Assembly: GCA_014621425.1 (NCBI GenBank)
Contig: JAANBB010000436.1
Span: 1-33,044, forward strand
Source: Cylindrodendrum hubeiense
Taxonomy: Eukaryota; Ascomycota; Sordariomycetes; Hypocreales; Nectriaceae
Direction of reading: 5' to 3'
Length of the DNA stretch: 33,044 nucleotides
Part shown: in pieces, positions 22,729 through 32,031 of the stretch
How the letters are laid out: the number at the start of each line of letters is the position of its first letter
Numbering within the stretch: the first letter of the stretch is position 1
Notes under the pieces: model-generated
The model's database searches: none
Told to the model about the DNA's origin: nothing
Seen by the model: only the letters and a program-made list of their open reading frames with translations
Made by a program: the position numbers and the translations under genes

Positions 22729-25364
22729 CCGTCCGGGTCCCCCCCACCCACCGCCCGGCTTAGGAACACTGAGAGACGATTCTCCTGCTGTCTCCCGATC
22801 ATCACCCAGGGTCGATCTCTGAGATGCCCTCACTCACCCACAACCTACCGATCGCGGTCCGCCCGTGTTGTGGCCCCGCCTCGAGACGGCTATATCACAA
22901 CTCCGTTCCCCAATTACGACGTCAATGACACCTCCGAAGAAACCCAGGGACCAGGCGAGGCAGCGAACCGATGTAAGCATCTGACTCACGGCGCTGCATG
23001 TCTCGCTTGCCCATCCCAGAGACACTCTCACCTTCACGTCCTGGTGAGGTCAACCAGCTGGAGTTTCGGGGTCTTGCAGCAGCCCGAGCCCCGCAGCCTC
23101 ATCTCGAGGCGTGCGCTTGTTGGCCTGGGGTCAGTCAGCCAGAGTTACTTTGTCGGCCGAAGGGTGGGGACCGGAGTTGGGCTCGCTGGCTGCTGCTTGT
23201 CATCTCGAAACGGTGCCTGTTTTCGGTCTGGATACGACTGCGAAAGCGACCCGTCCAATGGCCATTCGCTCCGTTCGCTTTCGCTTCCGCGTCGCGGGGC
23301 TCTAGGTTGTCTCGAGTCTCGCTGTCTCGAGCGGCGAGTACGTCATGAGTAATGAAAACCGGCACTCCGGCACAGTCGTGTCTGCCTCGCATCCTTGCCC
23401 CATCTCATACTATGCACGCTCACTCGGGCCACTGTCAAGATTAGAACCAGGGAGCCGTGATTTGTTTCCCCGTACGGAGCACAGCATGCGGCCTGCTCCG
23501 GTCCAGAGTGCCATCGGAAATCTCATCTACGACTTTACCCCAACGCTTATTCCCACGCGATATACTACGTAGTAGATGCTCCAAGACTTGGCCTCTTTGC
23601 ACGTCTACCAAGTCGAGCAAAGGAACCGAAGAGCGGCGGCGACCAACGTGTCGATCGCATCGCACAAGTCCGATTTATCAGGGTTTTGCAGAGTCGCACC
23701 TCGATAAGGCTCGAGGGAGTACCCAGTCGTACGCAGCAAAGCCGCGTAACGCCTCGCATAGCCTCACATAGCCTCACAAGTCGCACATTCAAACGGCTCT
23801 CTGATCTCTGCCCCTCTGGCCTTGACTCATTTCTACTCATGCTCGATCTCCACCTCATCGTCTTTCATGACCTTCATCTGCCTTTAGCCCCATCCACCAA
23901 GAACCGGGCAGTCGGGTTGCCCACTCCCCCGATCAGAGACATCGCCTCCGGTCGGAAATCGGTGGCTATTTGGCTCCGGTCGCCGCCATGATCTTACCGT
24001 TGAGGTAATCGAGTGGCATTCACCACGAGGAAAGCTTAGCAGTCGTGCCAGTGGCGTGCACATTGGCTCCCGAATCCCGGTCGCAAATCTGGATCCAACG
24101 GTAGACGTGAGACGGTCCCATCAGCGCCCGCCGCTGAATGGATGGAGTACGACGCGAGTGGGGTTCATTCGGAAGTCATCTCATGCGCCGCTGGCTTCTT
24201 TGTCTCGTCCCCTGATTTCGCTGACTCTGGCCGCTGGCCTGGCCCGCTGCTAAATATGCAGCGGAATCTTGATCCATGGATCCCACCGGGCGGGTCCCGA
24301 CGTGGCTCGCTTGGAAACTTGCCATGATAGGAGCACGCCTCATCCGGGCCATCGCCGTTCTTTTGCGCACTGTAAAGGCCTGCTTACATGCTGCATGCGT
24401 TGTTGATCAGCCCTACACAGTTCAAATGCCTACATGTTCCCATTGTTTCCTCCACACATGTGCATGTGTATTCGGGGGACTTGAAGGGCCGGATTACCGG
24501 AGACGTGCACATTACACACTCGTCCAGGATTTTGGAGTAACTACGAGCCCGAATCCCATTTGTTCATGGCGAATTTGAAACCCGCATGCCTCGAATGCCG
24601 GCATCCGGAATTACTCATATCGCCGTGTGACGTGTTCCCGGCTCGCTGCTTATTGCAGATTGTTCGCAATGATAGGGGTGCGGCTGATGGTGGTCACATC
24701 TTCACATTTGATTGGGAACATTGTGAGGAATTTTGGCGTGTTGGGTTTGGGCTTGTGGTGGGAGGGAGCTAGGAGTTGATGGCGTTACCCCGGCACCAAT
24801 ATCCGACCTCTGCCCACTACAATCTCAACATGCTCGCAAGAGCTATGGCATCTGGTAGCAACGCCGCCAAAAGGAACAGAAGGAACATTATCGAAACACG
24901 GCCATGGCATCATCATCATCATAGGCGTGTTATCTAATGGTGAAGCCTTTGGGTTGTAGAGCTGGCACCTGTGGCAACTCGTGGCGCATGGCTGACCCGC
25001 TACCCTAGACATTTATGTCTGTGAATTTTACTTCGACGGTTGGTTCGACGTCGTTCCTCGCCACGTCGCATTTCCTTCAAGCCTTGGATGCCTTGGCTGC
25101 CTTCAACCTCTTCAGCTTCCAGCCCTGCGGCCTAACTGCCCCTCCACGTGTTCTCATCATATACATCACCCCGTCTGGACACTCACTGTCTGTGTTTCTC
25201 CTGCACTCGAACCATCACACCCAACGCAACGTGCCACCCGGGATTTGGACCCTGCAACCGGCACAGCAGTTTGCCCGCGTGCCCGGTCATCACTGAAAGA
25301 CACCCACCGTCATCATCAGCACGCAGCATTATCATCACCACCTATCACCTACCACCCCGCAGCC

Positions 25365-26267
25365 ATGATCCCCACCGCACTGGCGCTCTATCTCGCTCTG
25401 CCTGCGCTGGCCGTCGCTGCGCGCCCCAAGAATGCCATACGCCTTTCCGATGTAGAGTCGCTCACCCTCCGGGGTGACGGTGCCAAGACGGCGCACCGCC
25501 GTGTCCCCGCCATCCCCCAGCTTCGGTGCCTCTCTTCCCGCGGCATCTGCGACCTCTACGATATTGATGTGTTGCGCTGCACCAACCAGGGCTCCTCCTA
25601 CGGCGACGAGGACATCCAGTGGAGCTGCACTGCGTCGCTCCCCGAGGAACTCAAGCTCGGCAGCACCGACGTCATCTGCGAAGGCTACTCGTCTCCCGAT
25701 GACCCCTACATCCTCAAGGGATCTTGTGGTGTCGAGTACCGCCTCGCTCTGACCAGCAAAGGTGAACGGCGGTATCCCAACCTTGCCAACGGCGGCTGGT
25801 TTAGCGACGGTAGTGGCGGCACTGACTGGGGTGCCTGGCTCTTCACTATCCTTTTTGTCTTCATTCTTGGGTTCATCATCTACTCGGCTTGCATCAGGGC
25901 TCAAGAAAACCGAGGCCCTCGACGTGACCGTGTTCATCGTGATGGCGGTGGTGGAGGCTGGGGTCCTGGTTGGGGTCCCGGCTGGGGTCCCGGCAATGAT
26001 CCTCCTCCTCCTTACCCAGGCACGAAACCGTCATCTGGCCAGGGCGGCTGGACCCCTGGCTTCTGGTCTGGCATGGCTGGAGGAGCCGCGGCTGGCTACA
26101 TGGCTGGGCGAGGAAACCGCAACAACGGACAAAACGACAACTATGGAAGCATTGGGCGAGGACAGACTCGGTGGGGTGGCGGTTCTAACGGGAGATCATC
26201 CTCGTCAGGCTCTAACACATCCACCCGCCACGAGAGCACCGGCTTCGGCTCCACCAGTCGAAGATAG
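25365..26267 (+). CDS. SARAF: SARAF-like store-operated calcium entry regulator (ER membrane protein)
   Basis: In animals SARAF (TMEM66) is an ER membrane protein that dampens store-operated calcium entry; fungal homologues exist, but their role is poorly known. The protein is 300 aa from a single exon. Residues 1-19 are a signal peptide (Leu/Ala-rich, ending Val-Ala-Ala). The luminal domain (about 20-150) has six cysteines and the family phrases ICDLYDIDVLRC and CEGYSSPDDPYILKGSCGVEY. One transmembrane segment lies at about 155-177. The cytosolic tail has a Gly-Trp-Gly-Pro repeat, a PPPPY motif at about 213-217 and a Gly/Ser/Asn-rich end. I chose the ATG at 25365 rather than the in-frame frame start at 25245 because it puts the signal peptide at the N-terminus and has a good context (GCAGCCATGATC). 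Confidence 0.9.
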   Translation: MIPTALALYLALPALAVAARPKNAIRLSDVESLTLRGDGAKTAHRRVPAIPQLRCLSSRGICDLYDIDVLRCTNQGSSYGDEDIQWSCTASLPEELKLGSTDVICEGYSSPDDPYILKGSCGVEYRLALTSKGERRYPNLANGGWFSDGSGGTDWGAWLFTILFVFILGFIIYSACIRAQENRGPRRDRVHRDGGGGGWGPGWGPGWGPGNDPPPPYPGTKPSSGQGGWTPGFWSGMAGGAAAGYMAGRGNRNNGQNDNYGSIGRGQTRWGGGSNGRSSSSGSNTSTRHESTGFGSTSRR

Positions 26268-26752
26268 ACAGATGACAACATCTCGCCAAGTCAAGTTATT
26301 TTAGCACTCAGAACGTAGGGTCACACTGCTCAGCCATACGTTTTCGGTAGCTTAATCGACGCCTTCCATTTATCCAGCAGACCCTTATCCCCACATCCCC
26401 ATAGTAAGCCTCGTCTGGTGCCCTCTCGCCTGCTACACAGTATATACACGCCGCTGAGCACATTTCATGCTCCCCCATGGCGAATAAAAGTACACGGACA
26501 ACTTTCCAAACATAGCAACCATCTAGCCCAGAGAAGAAGAAAGAAGCGTCAACGATTCCGTGTCGAGCTCCCTACCCACTAGCCCCCTTGACGCGTTGGC
26601 TCCCCAAGACCAAGCCAAGCCATCAGAAATAAGCAGTAACGGATTGTACAATGCTCGACAAAACGCAATTAAAGTAAAAAAGAGAGGTATCGTGACACGG
26701 GTGTCAAAAAGGGGTGGGCTTGGACCGAGGAGAGAGATTTCCCCCTGCTCAG
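26268..26752. other. Convergent intergenic region between SARAF and bre1
   Basis: 485 bp that must hold both 3' UTRs. A/T-rich patches lie near 26280-26300 and 26660-26690 (plus-strand AATTAAAGTAAAAAAG). I see no gene. Confidence 0.7.
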
Positions 26753-29319
26753 TTAATGGTGCACAGGCATGACGTCCATCTTGTCGAATGCTCGGGAGCA
26801 GGTCGGGCATTTGCGCATTCGGTTGCTGATCCGGTCGTCAACGCACTGGTTGCAGAACAGGTGACCGCAAGTCTTAAGCGCCGTGTTCTTGAAGTTGTTG
26901 CGACAAATGGTGCACAAAGCAAAAGTCTGGCGATAGAGTTAGCATAGTTCAACAGACCCAATCTTAGTGACTTACTCGAAGCATCTCCTCCTCCTCTGAC
27001 GAGTTACTCAATGCCTTGGTCTTCCAGTTATCGCGGTCCTTCTGCACGTGCTCAATGCGAACTTTCAGCTTCTCCACCTCGGTCTCCTGCATGGTGTTTC
27101 GCTCCCTGACCACAGCAGATGCCGCGTCCTTAGATTTGACCATGTTGGTCAGGTCGCCCACCTGCTTGTTGAGGGACTCTGTTCGCCGCACCGCCTCCAG
27201 ACTCGTTGCCTCCATCTTCTTGTTCTCCAAGACCAGAGTGGCATTTGCCTGCTTCAGATCCGCCAACTGCTTCTCCAGGTTGCCCAGCAAGGTCCGGTTC
27301 TGCGATTCCAGGTCCTTGAGCTGCGCAATGATTTCCGAACTCTTGCTGTTTTGGTGTCGGAGGGATCGGATTTCGTTGTTCCTCGTGTCCGCGTCCTTGC
27401 GAGCAGCAAAGTACTTCTGATCCGCCTTGCTCTTTTCCGCAATCAGAATACCCACCCTTTCTTCCATAGCTGTAAAATCAAGGACCTTCTTCTGGGCCAG
27501 ATCTTTCATCTTCTTATACGCCTTCTCTATTGACGGTAGTTCTTGATTGATGGACCGGAAATCTTGTTCCAGTTTCTTGTACTTTTGTCGAAGTTCGTCG
27601 TGAGAAATTTCCTCGTCCGGGTTGGTCATCTCTTGGTCTTCGCTCGACTGGAGGCGTGCGATTTCGGATTCGAGAGCCGAGATTCGATCATCCTTGGCAC
27701 TTACAAGCTCCTTGACATGATCTACCGAGGTTCGCTCCTGGTCCATGTTTGCCTTGCGCTGCATGTTCTCGGCCAGGATTTCGTCTCTTGCCGAGCGAAC
27801 GCGAGCCAAATCTTGGTCTCGAGAGATTATCTCTGCTTCCAGCTCCTGTGTAACCTGATTCGCATCAGCTTCCAGTTGAGTTCGGAATGCAGATCGCTCC
27901 GCCTGCAGCTTCTCGGCCTCTTCTCGCAACTGCTTGTTCGTGGCTTCCAGGTTGTTGATCCGCTTAATGAGGTCCTCGTTCTGGCTCTTGAACTGCTTGA
28001 AAACGTCCGTTCGAATAAAATCCTCATCCGTCAGGTTCTCCCTTCGCGCTTTGAGGCTCGAGTTTTCGTCCTGCATGGTCTTGATTTCCGCCAGGATGGT
28101 GTCTAACTGCTCCTTCTGCTTTGTCGCGGCAGCAGTGGCCTCCTCGTACTTGAGTAACAATTCGCCAGAAGTGCCGTTAACCTCAGGGCCTTCCGAACCA
28201 CCATCTCCGGACGCTGTTGGTCGGGTGGCATTGGCGAAGGCCTGCTGTTCTAACTTCTGTACCTGGGAGCTCTTGGCGCGATCCAGTTTCTTCTCCGCCT
28301 TGAAGTATCGCAACGTAGCCGCATTAAGTTGTTCTGAGAGTTGATCTTTCTCGCCGCTTAGTCGATCCAGCTTGAACAGATACTCCTTTTGCGTGGCCAA
28401 AAGCTTGGTAAGCTTGTTCTCCAGCGCGGCCGCCTCTGGGGTAATGGTTCCACGGTTCGCAGCCAGTCGTGCGAGGAGTGATTCGGCTTTCGATTTGATT
28501 GCTTTGCCCTTGTCTTGGAGGTGTTTCTGAAAGTCGTGAAGGTCCTTGAAGCTCACGCCACTCAGATAGGGTGGATCTGACATCACATCAGCACACGCGC
28601 GAACGACGGAGGCAATGTTCTTACCGGAAGAGGTTGCCGAGGACGACACGGTGGACTCTGCAAGGAGTTCCAACTCTTCAAGAACCTGCCCAATATCAGC
28701 CATGTTCGATCAACGTTGACTTGCACAAACGAACCTGTCGCCACCAAGCATCAATAATTCTCAAATGGTCGTCATGATGTACAGATCGTTTATGGAGTTC
28801 TTCAAGTCGCGATTCAGCCGTTGCTGCCTTGCGACTGTATTCTTGCATCTGTCGGTAGATGGATCCTTTCGTGAAGGCCTGGTTAACCGAGGTCAGCGGC
28901 AATTTCGTCCCAGCGCGTCGAACAACGTGTACGGATTTGTGGAGGCATGAAACGAGGGCGCGGGAAATCGGGTGCATTCAGAACGCATCTTCAAAGCCGG
29001 GGATTTCTGTCGCTGGGGAGCGAGCATCATCGCTGGCTTGGTGAGCTATGTAGTCCAGCATCGGACTCTGATAAGAAGATGCAGCGATCCCGAGTGCGCA
29101 GGCCCTCACATAACAGCACAGGAAAGGTGGCAAGATGGTAGGACGGGCGGCGAACACTCGCAATAGGAAACGGGGTCATCGGGTACTTACCTCAATCCAG
29201 CCCTCCTCTTTCATTTCGAGGGCGTCTTCCTTGGCCTTGGATCCATTGACAGCGACTCTCTTGCTAGGAGGAGCCAGGTCGTCAGCGCTGCTGATGGCAG
29301 GCCTCTTCCTGTCCTCCAT
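26753..29319 (-). CDS. bre1: Bre1-type E3 ubiquitin ligase for histone H2B
   Basis: Bre1 works with Rad6 in the nucleus to mono-ubiquitinate histone H2B, which promotes H3K4 and H3K79 methylation and transcription elongation. Four exons, 29319-29191, 28878-28735, 28685-26976 and 26926-26753, give 718 aa, close to the family's usual ~700. The N-terminus starts [10 protein letters not shown] and has the conserved stretch [14 protein letters not shown] at about 73-91. Residues about 130-650 are almost entirely coiled coil. The C-terminal RING is C3HC4 with all ligands present: C666, C669, C681, H683, C686, C689, C701 and C704. It is convergent with SARAF and divergent from bdp1 across 505 bp. 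The first intron is unusually long (312 nt); the other two are 49 nt. Confidence 0.95.
26927..26975 (-). other. Third intron of bre1 (49 nt)
   Basis: Donor GTAAGT, branch GCTAAC and acceptor CGCCAG, phase 0. It separates the coiled coil from the RING exon; read-through would end the protein before the RING. Confidence 0.95.
28686..28734 (-). other. Second intron of bre1 (49 nt)
   Basis: Donor GTTCGT (not consensus), branch GGCTGAT and acceptor GGGCAG, phase 0. It joins Trp-Trp-Arg-Gln to Val-Leu-Glu-Glu. An in-frame ATG inside the intron would tempt a gene caller into a truncated start at 28703. Confidence 0.9.
28879..29190 (-). other. First intron of bre1 (312 nt)
   Basis: Donor GTAAGT after Trp-Ile-Glu, branch GCTGAC and acceptor AACCAG before Ala-Phe-Thr-Lys. 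It is phase 0. It is five to six times longer than the other introns here. I see no clear RNA gene inside it. Confidence 0.85.
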
Positions 29320-29824
29320 CTTAGCGAGCGTGGATGGACGAGGCGAGGCAGAGGGGGTCGCTGTGAGAGGCATCAGAAGTCGCGTGGCAGCGGATGCAAA
29401 CGAGGCGTGAGGCGAAAAGAGAGCGAGGGCTCGGTCCTGAGAGCGCAATAGAGCCAAGTCCCGTCCCAACGTAGGGCGTGCGTACCGTCATGAATCAGCG
29501 GCGCGGAGAAGTCGTGTAGTGCTGATGGGACGTTCCCTCGGGCCAGGAGTTGAAATTTCGAAGTTGAGTCGCACATCGAGAAGCGCGCTCTCCACCTCAA
29601 AGGGGCTTAGTGGTGCGCTAGCCTGATTGGGCGCCTCCCTTATCGATTTGCATACCGGCTAAACCTCGCTGGACCAGGCTGCTCTCCACCATCCCGCATT
29701 TTCTCAGAGTTCGCGGTGCATACAATTTTCCAACTTCTTCATGCCCAGGTTGATGTGCACGATGTAAGGTGATTGGCCGTCTCTCAAACCCTCATACTTA
29801 TACGGGCGATCTTTCACTGCTACG
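29320..29824. promoter_or_regulatory. Shared divergent promoter region of bre1 and bdp1
   Basis: Only 505 bp separate the two divergent start codons, so both promoters and leaders must fit or overlap here. No TATA box or known upstream element stands out. Confidence 0.7.
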
Positions 29825-31579
29825 ATGAGCTCCATGTTCAAGAAAAAAGGCGGGCTCGCCTTCAAGCCCAAGATCCCGTCTGGTCGAGCCCGCCCCGCGG
29901 CCCCAGCAGCACCACCACAGCCCGCGAAACCTCCTCAGAGTCAACCTTCGATTGATTCGCAGTCGCAACCAACACCTCAAGAGACTCCGGAGGCGACCGA
30001 CTCTACCCCGCTTGCGGTTGATTCTAGTGCCACCGAGTTGCGGGAGCCTCGCGAACCTCCCCGGCATGAATCCCCAACCCCGCCAGAGTCGGTTCCTGAG
30101 CATGCGAAACCCGACGATACCACTGCAGCCGAAAATGCACCAAGCGATAAGCCGCACGAGACCAATGCTACAACTACGGAAGCCCATAGAGAAAACCAAC
30201 CGGCCGTCGATGGGCCACAGACCCAACCCGAGGCGATCGCGCTCAAGTCGGCACCAACCATCGAACCTGAACTAGTCCAGCCACCCCCAGCCAAAGATGT
30301 CAGTACCTTTGATGACTCACATGTCGAGGAACAACCAGACATAACTCTATCTACGGAAGTTTCGACACCTGCGCCCCAAGCGGTAGACGAGGTTGCGACG
30401 GCAGAGAGTTCCGCTACACCACCCATTACCCCGGCCGAGTCGAGTGAACCCACACTACAACCGCCCAAGGAGGCTCGCAAGAAGCCAGCGCCGAAGACAA
30501 GGAGCAGGAAACAAGCGGCCAAAACGACTCAAGAAGAGACCGGCGAAGATGATGAGAGTGCCAGGCCTAAGAAGCGCCAGAGGAAGACCGCCAAGGACGG
30601 AGTGGATGTGGCGCCCAAGCAACCAAGGAAGCGCAAGGCGCCTACACAGACCGATGGGGAAGTCCAGACGAGGAGCCGGCGAGCTCGATCAATCACCCCA
30701 GAGGACTCAGAGAATCAGATTGTAGACTTGCAACAGCTGAAGATGGCGGATCTAACTAAGGACCTACATATCGGCAAGAAGTTCAGCCGTCATGACGAAC
30801 TCCGAGAACGAGAGAGGCGGGCCAGGCTGAAGGCGAAAGTTGGCTCAGACGCCGATGGAGAGCGCGACGGCTCAGAAACGCCCGAGGGGACCGAACCCGG
30901 CCCCAAGAAAGACAGCCCCGCGGCCACATCCGCACCAGCTCCCGCATCAGGTCCCCAGTTCCGCATCGTGGACGGTCAGATTGTGGTTGATCAGAGCTCT
31001 CTGGCTGTCGATCGACATGCGCGTGCCGCCGCGGCACTTGGAGATATGGAGACGGTCGAGGAAAACGACTTCACGCGACTTATTACCAGTAACTCCTTCA
31101 TGAACACGTCCAAGCTCAAGGGGCCCAACATCTGGACCGACCCGGAAACGGAGCTATTCTACCGCGGCCTGCGCATGTTTGGCACCGACTTCGAGATGAT
31201 CTCCAAGATGTTCCCTGGCAAGCAACGCCGCCATATCAAGCTCAAGTTTAACCGCGAGGAACGCCACTGCCCGCGCCGCATCGACGCCGCCCTCATCGGC
31301 GAGAAGACGATAAAGATGGACCTAGACGAGTACAAGGCCTTCACCGGCGCCGAGTTCGAGTCGGTTGAGTCCATCGAGGCCGAGCAGCGCAAGATGCAGG
31401 AGGACTTTGAGGCCGAGCAGCAACGGGTTGTCGATGAACAGGCCGAGATCATGCGCAAGAAGCGCGAGGAGCTCTTCGCCGACGACGAAGACGAGATTGC
31501 CAAGAAGAAGAAGGGCAAGAAGGGAAAGCAAAAGGTCATCTATGGTTTGAATGGAGAGCCCATCGCTGAAGAGTCCTGA
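29825..31579 (+). CDS. bdp1: Bdp1, SANT/Myb subunit of RNA polymerase III factor TFIIIB
   Basis: Bdp1 (B'') joins TBP and Brf1 to form TFIIIB, which recruits RNA polymerase III to tRNA, 5S and U6 genes. It is a single exon of 584 aa, about the length of the yeast protein. It begins MSSMFKKKGGLAFKPK, the short conserved fungal N-terminus. Residues about 20-220 are Pro/Thr/Glu-rich and disordered; about 220-295 are Lys/Arg-rich with several nuclear-localisation-like clusters. The extended SANT domain lies at about 415-490: it contains the phrase TRLITSNSFMN, then IWTDPETELFYRGLRMFGTD and RHIKLKFNREE. A charged helical region follows, and the protein ends in a Lys-rich tail. It is divergent from bre1 and convergent with rad23. 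The start ATG at 29825 is followed by another at codon 4, but the first keeps the conserved N-terminus. Confidence 0.93.
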   Translation: MSSMFKKKGGLAFKPKIPSGRARPAAPAAPPQPAKPPQSQPSIDSQSQPTPQETPEATDSTPLAVDSSATELREPREPPRHESPTPPESVPEHAKPDDTTAAENAPSDKPHETNATTTEAHRENQPAVDGPQTQPEAIALKSAPTIEPELVQPPPAKDVSTFDDSHVEEQPDITLSTEVSTPAPQAVDEVATAESSATPPITPAESSEPTLQPPKEARKKPAPKTRSRKQAAKTTQEETGEDDESARPKKRQRKTAKDGVDVAPKQPRKRKAPTQTDGEVQTRSRRARSITPEDSENQIVDLQQLKMADLTKDLHIGKKFSRHDELRERERRARLKAKVGSDADGERDGSETPEGTEPGPKKDSPAATSAPAPASGPQFRIVDGQIVVDQSSLAVDRHARAAAALGDMETVEENDFTRLITSNSFMNTSKLKGPNIWTDPETELFYRGLRMFGTDFEMISKMFPGKQRRHIKLKFNREERHCPRRIDAALIGEKTIKMDLDEYKAFTGAEFESVESIEAEQRKMQEDFEAEQQRVVDEQAEIMRKKREELFADDEDEIAKKKKGKKGKQKVIYGLNGEPIAEES

Positions 31580-32031
31580 GGGCGAGGCATTGCAGATCGA
31601 TGGGCACAAATATTAGAACGGCGCAAAGGAGACCGATATGATACCCGTTGGGTTTTTTTCTGTATGAAATAGGAATCAACCCAGCTATTGATATAGGATT
31701 TAATATATCCTTAGGAGGGAATATGGGCAATATACCCAGTAAGACGCAGCAGGCATGTGGTCTTTAAATTTTTGGAATTCGTCAATCTCGTCGACTGTAC
31801 TACCTTGCCGTTCGCACGTATCATGGCATGCAGATGCTTCCCTGATAAGGCGGCGCCGTCCCTTCGTAGCATCACGAACTTGTGAGGCGCTTCTGTAACA
31901 TGACCGCGCTATCTCCAAACCAGACTGTCGTCCGGCAACCATATTACTTTGGCCAAGGCCTGGATATGCCCCATTTCCTCCTGTCATAATCGTAACAAGC
32001 ACTGTTTGGCACAGCGATCCCAAGCCCCTAT
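31580..32031. other. Convergent intergenic region between bdp1 and rad23
   Basis: 452 bp that hold both 3' UTRs. The segment 31650-31720 is A/T-rich (GGTTTTTTTCTG, TTTAATATATCC) and is a likely bdp1 3' end zone. No gene is seen. Confidence 0.65.

Larger units (their letters stand above)
21902..25364. other. 3.5-kb divergent intergenic tract between the transporter and SARAF genes
   Basis: No gene is recognisable. Frames on either strand are short, overlapping and without domains. The tract contains two CTCCGTAC/GTACGGAG octamers (22425-22432 and 23472-23479), an ACTACGTAGT palindrome (23564-23573), a CTGGAG hexamer array and a CAT trinucleotide run near 24907. The last ~200 bp before 25365 are C/A/T-rich and look like the SARAF leader. 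Confidence 0.6.

Noticed and set aside
22684..23352. 222-codon plus-strand open frame
   Set aside because: It starts at TTG inside the CTGGAG repeat, has no known motif and low-complexity composition.
28686..28703. ATG at 28703 as the start of bre1
   Set aside because: This ATG lies inside the second intron. Using it would delete the conserved N-terminal exons, which are present upstream with good splice sites.
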